This document shows positions 23,317-29,843 of a stretch of 29,843 nt of DNA, piece after piece. The number at the start of each line of letters is the position of its first letter. Positions within the stretch are counted from its first letter, which is position 1. Below the pieces are notes generated by a model, which did not search any database, was not told the DNA's origin, and was given only the letters and a program-made list of their open reading frames with translations. The translations under genes were made by a program, and so were the position numbers. This stretch comes from JBGPIK01 sp041484845 (GTDB taxonomy: Bacteria; Desulfobacterota; Binatia; UBA9968), in assembly GCA_041484845.1 (NCBI GenBank), contig JBGPIK010000029.1:1-29843 (forward strand), given 5' to 3'.

Positions 23317-25077
23317 TCAATGCAACGAAACCTGACTGCGCCGGCCAAACCACCAGAAGAGTAAGATCAGCGGCGCCAGCGCCACGGTCATCACCAAGGT
23401 GACGGCGGATGCCTTATTCAGCGTGCCGCCGTACCAGTAGCTCCAAATCACCGCCGGCAGCGTGATGTTGTCTTGAACGGTGAGAAATACCGCGACGGTT
23501 AACTCGCGGTATACGAGCAGCGCGGTCCAGATCCAAACTGAACATAGGGTCGGCCGCAGGAGTGGAAACAAAACTCTCCAGACCGTTCGGATGGTGGAAA
23601 GACCGGCGACGAATGCCGCCTCTTCAAGCTCGCGATGAATTTGCAAGAGCGAGCCGTTGAGCGCGCGCGTGGCGAACGCAAGACGGGCGACGATGTAGAC
23701 GATGGCGATGAGCCAGACGGAACCGTAGAGCGGGATGGTCCGTCCGAGCACAAACAGGGATAGCAGCAATGCGCCGATGGCCAGGATCACTTCAGGCAAG
23801 GCCTGGGGCAGAAACGCGCCGAAGTCCAGCGCGTAGCGCAGACGGCTTCTGGAACGGACGATCAGCCAGGAGAGGCTAAAGCCCAGGAGTAAAACCACCA
23901 GCGGCACCACGGCCACCAAAATCGCCGTGTTCGTCAAGCCGCGCAAAACCAGTTCCCAGTCCATGTGATAAAAATGAGTGAGGGAGAGTTGATGCATCAT
24001 CGCCCACGACGGTGGCACGAAGTAGGGCGTCAATGCGGCGTAGGCGATCAAGAGCAAAGGCACCAGTTTTGACATCAACACGTAGACGATGATCATGGTC
24101 CAGGCAAGGACGGACCAACCGCCGAGCGAAAGAAGCGCGGGTTTATAGCCTTTCCCGGTAACGACCTCAAAACGATGGCCTTGGCGCAGCACCCCGCTAT
24201 ACCAGTGCGTTAACAGGCCGGCCAACAAAATCATAACCGCTCCAACGACTCCGGTAATGCCGTATTCCGGCAGGCCGGCGCCCTGCGGATGGACCTTCAG
24301 ATAGATAAACGTACTGAGCATGTAAACCCGATTACCCAAGCCGAGAATCGCCGGAATATCGAAAGTCGCAATACCGATGGTGAGGATATAAATCATCGCG
24401 GCGAGAATGCCGGGTCGGGCTAGTGGCAAGGTAATACGGAGAAGAATTCTGGCATAGCCCATGCCGTGGACTCGCGCCGCTTCTTCCAGGGTCGGATTAA
24501 TGGCGCGGAACATCTGCGCCGTAAGAATAAATGCCAGCGCCGCCAAACTGAGTCCCTGCACAAAGCCCATGCCGATAGGGGTGGCAATATTGACAGGGCC
24601 TTCCGCGAGGTCGAATAGATCCATCAGCCAGCGGTTTAAAATACCGATACGGGGATGGGCGATCAGCGTCCAGCCCATGGCGGTATAAATCCCCGGAATT
24701 AACAAACCCAGCGTCATCAGGGCGTAGATCAAAGTCTTGCCCGGAATCGTCGTTCGCTCCGCAAGCCAGGCGATGGGCAGCCCGAACAGGAGCGCAAAGA
24801 AAGTCGCGCTTATAGTAAAGATAATCGTGTTCGTAGCGACAACGTAGATAAACGGATCGCTTAAAACCTCACCGTAGTTGGCGAGAGTATAGACGGCGCT
24901 CGGGGTGCCGAAGGCGCCTTTCTGTAAACTTACCCAAAACATGACCGCCACCAAAATCAGGATGACAGCCATGGGAATCAGAGCCAGAGATAAAAGGGCG
25001 GCCGACGTTTGACTTCTGCCGTGGAAAAGTGCGGGTAGCCTTAGAACGGCCTGTCTCATATACAATCCGTCGCGCAA
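23317..25077 (-). CDS. ABC transporter double permease (FbpB/ThiP-like)
   Basis: A 586-residue membrane protein made of two fused binding-protein-dependent permease domains with about 12 transmembrane segments. Each half has an EAA coupling loop: LEEAARVHGMGYARILLRITLPLARPGI in the first half and LEEAAFVAGLSTIRTVWRVLFPLLRP in the second. Fusion of both permeases is typical of Fe3+, thiamine and some sulfate/polyamine-like importers. It starts 31 nt after the binding-protein gene. The TTG at 25077 has GAGG about 7 nt upstream; ATG 25059, six codons in, is the alternative. The substrate cannot be told from sequence; Fe3+ or a small organic acid or amine are candidates. Confidence 0.92.
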   Translation of the reverse strand: MRDGLYMRQAVLRLPALFHGRSQTSAALLSLALIPMAVILILVAVMFWVSLQKGAFGTPSAVYTLANYGEVLSDPFIYVVATNTIIFTISATFFALLFGLPIAWLAERTTIPGKTLIYALMTLGLLIPGIYTAMGWTLIAHPRIGILNRWLMDLFDLAEGPVNIATPIGMGFVQGLSLAALAFILTAQMFRAINPTLEEAARVHGMGYARILLRITLPLARPGILAAMIYILTIGIATFDIPAILGLGNRVYMLSTFIYLKVHPQGAGLPEYGITGVVGAVMILLAGLLTHWYSGVLRQGHRFEVVTGKGYKPALLSLGGWSVLAWTMIIVYVLMSKLVPLLLIAYAALTPYFVPPSWAMMHQLSLTHFYHMDWELVLRGLTNTAILVAVVPLVVLLLGFSLSWLIVRSRSRLRYALDFGAFLPQALPEVILAIGALLLSLFVLGRTIPLYGSVWLIAIVYIVARLAFATRALNGSLLQIHRELEEAAFVAGLSTIRTVWRVLFPLLRPTLCSVWIWTALLVYRELTVAVFLTVQDNITLPAVIWSYWYGGTLNKASAVTLVMTVALAPLILLFWWFGRRSQVSLH

Positions 25078-25108
25078 GCGGTTGCCTCACGCTTAGCCAT
25101 GAGGCTGG

Positions 25109-26224
25109 CTATTTGGCGCCTTCGCGGAGGATGTTTTCCAATTCCTTTTGTACGGCGTCGTAATTTTTAAATGACCCGAGCCATTCGGGTGAGTTGATGA
25201 TGATTTTGCCCTTGGCGGCGCGCACCTTATCAAGCTCGCGCTTGGTTTGTGAGCCGGGAAAAAGATGCAGGTCCAGGCCGTCATGTTTCCACAGCAGCGA
25301 CTGGCCTTCGGCGCTCATCAGGTAGTCGATCAGGAGTGCTCCGGCATTGGGCGAGCGCGAATTTTTTGGAATGCCGGCATAGCGCATGTGCAGCACCGTC
25401 CCTTCCTCGACCACCGTGTGCCCGATGGGCGCGCCGGTTCGTTGCAATACATTGACGTCGTTGCCGCCGCAGGTAAAAACCAACATTAAGAATTCGCCGC
25501 TGGTGATCCGTTCCGCTTCACCGCAGCGCATCAAACCGCCGATTTGTTTCGACAGTTTTTTTGTGAACTCGACCATTTTCTCGCGGCCGTAAAAATCAGG
25601 CGTGGCAAACTCACGCATACCGGCGGCATAGGGAGTCGAAGCGATCTTGCCCTTCCATTTGGGGTTAAGGACGTCGTTCATCCGGCGCGGAATGTCGGCG
25701 CCTTTGACCAGGTTGGTGTTGTATTGTATGCCGACGACGGCCGTGGCGACCGCCACGTGAGTGCCGTCGGCGGCAATCGCGTTAAATTTCCCGTCCGGTT
25801 GGGGCTTGTTTTGGATGAAGGTGTTGAACGTCATCTGGCGCAAAACTTTGGCGTTCAATGCGTCCAGCATCGCTTGAGCGTTTCCCAAATAGACGTCCGT
25901 GCTAGCGGGTTGACCGGCGGCGGCTTCCTGCACGATCCGGAGCATGAGACGCTGCATGTCAGGCCCCGGCGTATACTGGCCCTTCAAGTCCAGCTTGTAC
26001 TTCCTGTTCATGCCCTCGATGATGTCTTTGAAACCCTCGCTGCCGCCAAAACTATTTTGACCCCACTGGCCGTGCAGCACGCCTTCCTTTTTTGCCCCTT
26101 CGATGAGCTCGGCGAGTGTGGCGCTGCGAGCCGGAGTCGTCCACACGAGTGCCATTATAGTCGCGAGCGCGGCGCCCATGCGCCTAGCGGGCAACTGAGC
26201 GGGGTGTGGTTTATGAGTGATCAT
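25109..26224 (-). CDS. ABC importer periplasmic binding protein
   Basis: A 371-residue family 1 extracellular solute-binding protein of the Fe3+/thiamine/polyamine group. A twin-arginine-free signal peptide (about 1-34: basic start, hydrophobic ATIMALVW, cleavage near ARSA) is followed by LAELIEGAKKEGVLHGQWG, DVYLGNAQAMLDAL, the hinge region VVGIQYNTNLV and late SPNAGALLIDYLMSAEGQSLL, all typical. The ATG at 26224 is chosen because GGAGG lies 4 nt upstream and the signal peptide starts there; the longer reading to 26473 would run across the ATPase gene end. It is the middle gene of the importer operon, 53 nt after the ATPase. Confidence 0.9.
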   Translation of the reverse strand: MITHKPHPAQLPARRMGAALATIMALVWTTPARSATLAELIEGAKKEGVLHGQWGQNSFGGSEGFKDIIEGMNRKYKLDLKGQYTPGPDMQRLMLRIVQEAAAGQPASTDVYLGNAQAMLDALNAKVLRQMTFNTFIQNKPQPDGKFNAIAADGTHVAVATAVVGIQYNTNLVKGADIPRRMNDVLNPKWKGKIASTPYAAGMREFATPDFYGREKMVEFTKKLSKQIGGLMRCGEAERITSGEFLMLVFTCGGNDVNVLQRTGAPIGHTVVEEGTVLHMRYAGIPKNSRSPNAGALLIDYLMSAEGQSLLWKHDGLDLHLFPGSQTKRELDKVRAAKGKIIINSPEWLGSFKNYDAVQKELENILREGAK

Positions 26225-26277
26225 AGAGCCTCCATCCTTCCTTTTGCTGACGGCCACCATGACGAAGATTGCCTGCC

Positions 26278-27375
26278 TCACGATATCATCAGCGACGATA
26301 AATCGTGGCGCGCGGGAAACAGCATGATGTTCTCCGGCTCGACGCGGAGCACGATTAGTCCGTCTTTTTGCGCCGGGGCGATCCGGCTCTTGCCCAGCAA
26401 GGGGCGATCGTTGATCGTTGCCGTGAAAACGAATTGGTCGCCGAGAAAAGTGCTCGATTGAAATTTGGCGCATAGGGTGTTGGGCTCATTTGTGACATCG
26501 CCGGCAAGCGCCAGACATTCGGGGCGAAATCCCAATAAGACCGTTTCGCCGGGGTGAGAGCACCCTCGAACCTGCAAATTTCCGATGGCCGATTCGGCCA
26601 GGCCCGGTTGTATCACCTTGGCTTCGAGCCAATTCACCGAGCCAAAAAATTCGGCGACATCCGCGCGGGTAGGATTTTGATAAATCTCCATCGGCGCGCC
26701 GACCTGGAGGATCTCGCCGGCCTGCATCAGCGCAATCTTATCGGCGATCGCCATCGCCTCGATCTGGTCATGGGTTACGTAGAGCACCGTGGATCCCAGT
26801 TTCTTTGCCACCTCGCGAATCTTGCCGCGTACTTCTTCTCTCAAGCGCGCGTCAAGATTGCTCAGAGGTTCGTCCATCAAGAGCAGGCGCGAGTTGACGG
26901 CGATCGCGCGCGCGAGAGCGACGCGTTGTTGTTGGCCGCCGCTAAGCAATGTCGCGGGACGATCCGCCTGTTCTTCCAGCTGCACCAGCCGCAACGCTTC
27001 TTTGACGCGGCGGGCAACATCTTTGCGCGCGATGCGTTGCGAGCCTTCCGCCAAAGGCAGAGCGACATTCTGAAAAACCGTGAGGTGAGGCCATACGGCG
27101 TAGGATTGAAAGACCATGCCGAGTTTGCGTCGCTGCGGGGGAACCCAGGTCGGAGGGGTATCGGATGATACAACTTGGCCGGCGATGCGAATTTCCCCCG
27201 CCTCGGGCGCTTCGAGTCCGGCGATGCAGCGAAGCAGCGTGGTTTTGCCGGAGCCGCTGGCGCCGACGATGACAAAGAGCTCGCCTTCAGCGACGTCAAG
27301 ATCCAGCGCTCTCACGGCAGCGACAATGCCTTGGGTCACATTGAACTGTTTGTGCAGACGGCGGATGGAGATCAT
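26278..27375 (-). CDS. ABC importer ATPase (FbpC/PotA-like)
   Basis: A 365-residue ATPase. Walker A GASGSGKTT (38-46), Q-loop VFQSYAVWPHLTVF, signature LSGGQQQRVALARA (about 143-156), Walker B LLLMDEPLSNLD (about 163-174) and the switch His in LYVTHDQIEA are all intact. The C-terminal part (about 235-365) contains TOBE-like regulatory segments, as in FbpC, PotA and CysA. ATG 27375 is chosen because MISIRRLHKQF is the normal N terminus; the reading frame continues 19 codons upstream without family similarity. It is the first gene of the ATPase, binding protein, permease operon. Confidence 0.93.
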   Translation of the reverse strand: MISIRRLHKQFNVTQGIVAAVRALDLDVAEGELFVIVGASGSGKTTLLRCIAGLEAPEAGEIRIAGQVVSSDTPPTWVPPQRRKLGMVFQSYAVWPHLTVFQNVALPLAEGSQRIARKDVARRVKEALRLVQLEEQADRPATLLSGGQQQRVALARAIAVNSRLLLMDEPLSNLDARLREEVRGKIREVAKKLGSTVLYVTHDQIEAMAIADKIALMQAGEILQVGAPMEIYQNPTRADVAEFFGSVNWLEAKVIQPGLAESAIGNLQVRGCSHPGETVLLGFRPECLALAGDVTNEPNTLCAKFQSSTFLGDQFVFTATINDRPLLGKSRIAPAQKDGLIVLRVEPENIMLFPARHDLSSLMIS

Positions 27376-27468
27376 GAATAAATTCAGCTCCGATCTGTCT
27401 TCGTCCGGGGAAGGCCATCCCGAGTCGCGCATTCGTGCCGGCGGGAGACCGCAAGTTTTTGGAATTGC

Positions 27469-27978
27469 TCAGTGGTATTCGGCGCCGGGTAATGGGTTCG
27501 CGACCGCTTCCTCAAGCGTGGTCGCACGTTTCCACTCGGTCGCCGGCCGGCTTCTGCCGTCCGTGCCGACTTGGTCCATAGCGGCGTAAATTTCGATCTG
27601 GTAGCCGTCGGGATCAAGAAATTCAACGCCGGGGTTGCCGCCCGGTCCACGCCGTCCTTCGTAGGTGATAGGGACACCTTTGGATTTCAGGAAAGCGCGA
27701 ATTTCGAAGAGCTCCGAAACGCTCGCGACTTCAAGCGCGAAGTGGTCGAACCCGACCTGTCCGCGCTTGGGCAGTTCGTTTTTTTCTTTTGCCTGAACGA
27801 GCGCGACGGTATGGTGGTCGGTCGCGTTGCGAAAAAACACCATCCCGTGTTCATTGCGGTCGGAGAATTTAAAGCCCATGATCTCGGTCCAAAATTTCGT
27901 GCTGCGGTCCAGGTCGCTGACCGCATAGACCACGTGCCCGATTTTTTTGATCTTGATGGGAGTTTTTTCATCTGCCAT
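27469..27978 (-). CDS. VOC-family metalloprotein (glyoxalase/dioxygenase fold)
   Basis: A 169-residue protein of the vicinal oxygen chelate superfamily. The pattern IGHVVYAVSDLDRSTKFWTEIMGF begins the first module with metal ligand His15. The second module has FDHFALEV and ends PDGYQIEIYA, with Glu as the last metal ligand. A Pro- and Arg-rich C-terminal tail of about 35 residues follows. Relatives are extradiol dioxygenases, glyoxalases or fosfomycin-type enzymes, and the reaction cannot be told here. AAGGAGG lies 5 nt before the ATG at 27978, deciding the start. It is 93 nt upstream of the importer ATPase on the same strand, so the imported compound may be its substrate. Confidence 0.85.
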   Translation of the reverse strand: MADEKTPIKIKKIGHVVYAVSDLDRSTKFWTEIMGFKFSDRNEHGMVFFRNATDHHTVALVQAKEKNELPKRGQVGFDHFALEVASVSELFEIRAFLKSKGVPITYEGRRGPGGNPGVEFLDPDGYQIEIYAAMDQVGTDGRSRPATEWKRATTLEEAVANPLPGAEYH

Positions 27979-28103
27979 AAGGACCTCCTTGATCGAACAC
28001 AAATTGAGATTGATGCGTGCGCGGAAAAATGTGCCACAGGGGACAGCTTGAGACAGGTGTTTCTATCAAAAAAAACCCGTCATGGCAAAGCGAAAATGAT
28101 GCG

Positions 28104-28475
28104 CTATTTGGCGCGCAGCTTGGCAATTATTTTTCCGCTGTAGCGGCGCACCGACTGGAGCGACAGCGAACGGCGCGTCAGCAGATCGAGGCGGACGAGC
28201 TTCCATTGAAGGCTTTTCGCGAGAGCGCGGCGCTCGCCTTCGTCTTCTACGTGTTTTAGCAAGTCCTCCAGGGTATGGATGTCCTTTCGCAATTCGGCCT
28301 CAGGCGGCAAGACGTGGGCGTTCTTGAGGATGTGATAGCCGATGCGAAGCTCTTCCGGAATCCAGCTTAAGTCTTCGAGCTCCAGCGGTTTTCCCTTGCC
28401 GGGCAAATCGTCGAACACGCCGGCCTGCTGCGCTTCGCGTATCCGTTCTTCGGCGATGCGCCAGAAACGGCTCAA
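28104..28475 (-). CDS. DUF1992 (DnaJC28-like) protein
   Basis: A 123-residue protein with the DUF1992 core: FWRIAEERIREAQQAGVFDDLPGKGKPLELEDLSWIPEELR, then a long helical part with LRKDIHTLEDLL. The conserved LPGKGKPL motif is complete. The family is found in bacteria and as the DnaJC28 C-terminal region in eukaryotes; its molecular function is not established. It starts with TTG at 28475 with AAAGGA 8 nt upstream and overlaps the MFS gene stop by 3 bases (TTGA), so it is translated with the transporter. Confidence 0.87.
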   Translation of the reverse strand: MSRFWRIAEERIREAQQAGVFDDLPGKGKPLELEDLSWIPEELRIGYHILKNAHVLPPEAELRKDIHTLEDLLKHVEDEGERRALAKSLQWKLVRLDLLTRRSLSLQSVRRYSGKIIAKLRAK

Positions 28476-29716
28476 GCGATTATCCTTTCCGCGGCCCGTT
28501 CTTTTGTTTCTTCCGGCGGGCGCACATCGCGAAACATTAAATAAAACGCAACGTCGTTAATTAATTGTAACCCGCCCCCGATGAATAAGGGAAGCGTCAG
28601 CGAAATGCTTTGCATTAGATAGGTCGAAATGGTCGGACTGATGCCGTAGGGAACAATGCGCGCCAGGCTGGTCACCCCGGCCGCGGCGCCACGTTCGTTG
28701 GATCTAACCATGGCCATGGTAAATGAGGCTCGCAGCGGATTGTCCATATACGCGAAAAACGAGCGCACCATCAACAGTGAAGCGGCAAGAGCCAGGGTCG
28801 GCGCCAGCGGCAGAATCAGGTAAATCGCCGATGCCAACCCATGCGAAAAGGCCATCGTCCGGACGACGCCGAGACGCCGCGCAATAACGGGCGCGCTGAG
28901 AAATGACAGCGCGGAAAGAAAGTAGGAAGCAAAAAAAATCACGCCAAGCGATTTTAGCTCCACTCCGAAGCGCAGAAAAAACCAATAGGAGACCAGCGAG
29001 CCGGCCATGCCGGCGCCGAAATTATCGACCACGGCCAGAAGCGACATTTTGGTGACGAATACACCGGAGGCTTTGGAGATCTTCTGTTCGGCTTTTCGCG
29101 TCTGCGGCCGTTCGCTCATCGCGCCGTAAACAAATAATAAGGCGACGCTGAATAAGATGGTCAAAGCAAAGAGCGGTTTGTACGAGGTGACAGCCGTCCA
29201 CCCCCGCTGTTCTTGAAGATACTGAGGCAATCCGCTGGCGAGAGCGCCCAAAGAGCCCATCAGGGAACCCACACAAGAGTTCAGGGCGAAGATCTCGTTG
29301 CGATTATCATCGGTGCATTTTTCGGCCAACAGGGCTTCTTCCACCGGGTTAAACGGACCGCCGCCCGATCCGCCGCCGGCGGATCCCCCGGCGCCGACAT
29401 TGGCGATAATGACCGCGGCGAGGATAAAGAAAAGTCCCGTAAAGTAGACAAGGATGCCGTTGGACACGATGGTAAGAAGAGCCAGAAGCATCAAAATCTT
29501 TCTGCGCCCTACGCGATCCGACAAATAGCCCCACACAGCGGTCAGCAGCGCGCCGCTCAAATACGCGACGGTAAAAATGATACCGATGGTAACCGTGGAA
29601 TAGCCGAGCCGGTCCAGATAAATGGCGAAGACGATGTTGAGATAGGAAAAAGCGAAGGAGCGAATACCGCGAGAGGCCATTAACAATTTCGCCTCACGGT
29701 GTAGATTTCGGAACAT
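28472..29716 (-). CDS. MFS transporter with glycine-rich loop
   Basis: A 414-residue major facilitator transporter with about 12 transmembrane segments. The motif A loop between segments 2 and 3 is WGYLSDRVGRRKIL, diagnostic of the drug/metabolite MFS group. A glycine-rich stretch NVGAGGSAGGGSGGGPFNP (about residues 107-125) sits after segment 4 and is unusual. The substrate is unknown. ATG 29716 is chosen because MFRNLHREAKLL is the natural MFS start; the frame extends 38 codons upstream without recognisable content. It is coupled to the DUF1992 gene. Confidence 0.88.
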   Translation of the reverse strand: MFRNLHREAKLLMASRGIRSFAFSYLNIVFAIYLDRLGYSTVTIGIIFTVAYLSGALLTAVWGYLSDRVGRRKILMLLALLTIVSNGILVYFTGLFFILAAVIIANVGAGGSAGGGSGGGPFNPVEEALLAEKCTDDNRNEIFALNSCVGSLMGSLGALASGLPQYLQEQRGWTAVTSYKPLFALTILFSVALLFVYGAMSERPQTRKAEQKISKASGVFVTKMSLLAVVDNFGAGMAGSLVSYWFFLRFGVELKSLGVIFFASYFLSALSFLSAPVIARRLGVVRTMAFSHGLASAIYLILPLAPTLALAASLLMVRSFFAYMDNPLRASFTMAMVRSNERGAAAGVTSLARIVPYGISPTISTYLMQSISLTLPLFIGGGLQLINDVAFYLMFRDVRPPEETKERAAERIIA

Positions 29717-29843
29717 GAGACTAACCCCGATTCCTCGGAACGTGGCGCGAAGCGACAAGCCTTCCGGCCGCAGCCGATGGGCCTGTGGCTCCAAGCCCCC
29801 CCGCGCCCGAGCCATGGGTGCTAATTCCAACAGTCTGGGCCTG

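Noticed and set aside
25544..26461. 305-residue plus-strand open frame
   Set aside because: It is antisense to the binding-protein and ATPase genes, whose domains are clear. No domain is recognisable in it.

Overview
The window reads as a chromosomal segment of an uncultured Gram-negative bacterium of middling-to-high GC. Evidence for this is an exosortase-type (PEP-CTERM) surface protein, Rhs/YD-repeat secretion, a binding-protein ABC importer and a standard ftsY-smc pair. A deep 'deltaproteobacterial'-type soil or subsurface lineage (for example Binatota-like) is a guess from gene style, not something the sequence proves.

Left part (1-7323), housekeeping: on the minus strand smc is followed by ftsY, and an HNH endonuclease gene lies upstream of smc. 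Divergent from these, on the plus strand, is a ribonuclease E/G gene. smc and the RNase gene both lack a Shine-Dalgarno sequence and both have a TATAAT/TAATAT-like box 9 nt before the ATG, so leaderless mRNAs are possible.

Middle part (7400-22250), accessory island: a solitary nucleotidyltransferase, an antitoxin/PIN pair and a LysR regulator come first. Next are a 1675-residue YVTN-propeller plus Rhs/YD protein, a small secreted YD-PKD-dockerin protein and a cohesin-domain PEP-CTERM protein. After that the layout repeats: a cohesin/PEP-CTERM unit on the plus strand followed by a toxin-antitoxin-like pair on the minus strand, three times. The first unit is intact. The second has a nonsense codon and a frameshift. 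The third has an internal deletion. The three pairs belong to different families (DUF433/DUF5615, MazE/MazF-like, DUF2283/PBECR-like). Dispersed repeats and a probable solo insertion-sequence end lie among them, so this is a region of repeated insertion and decay.

Right part (22261-29716), metabolism and transport, all on the minus strand: a nitroreductase; an importer operon of ATPase, periplasmic binding protein and fused double permease of the Fe3+/thiamine/polyamine type, with a VOC-family protein just upstream; and an MFS transporter translationally coupled to a DUF1992 (DnaJC28-like) protein.

The most interesting candidate system is the neighbourhood of a dockerin protein and a cohesin protein directly behind a giant YD-repeat protein. 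It suggests a non-cellulosomal calcium-dependent docking of secreted YD proteins onto an exosortase-processed surface protein. No tRNA, rRNA or CRISPR array was seen.
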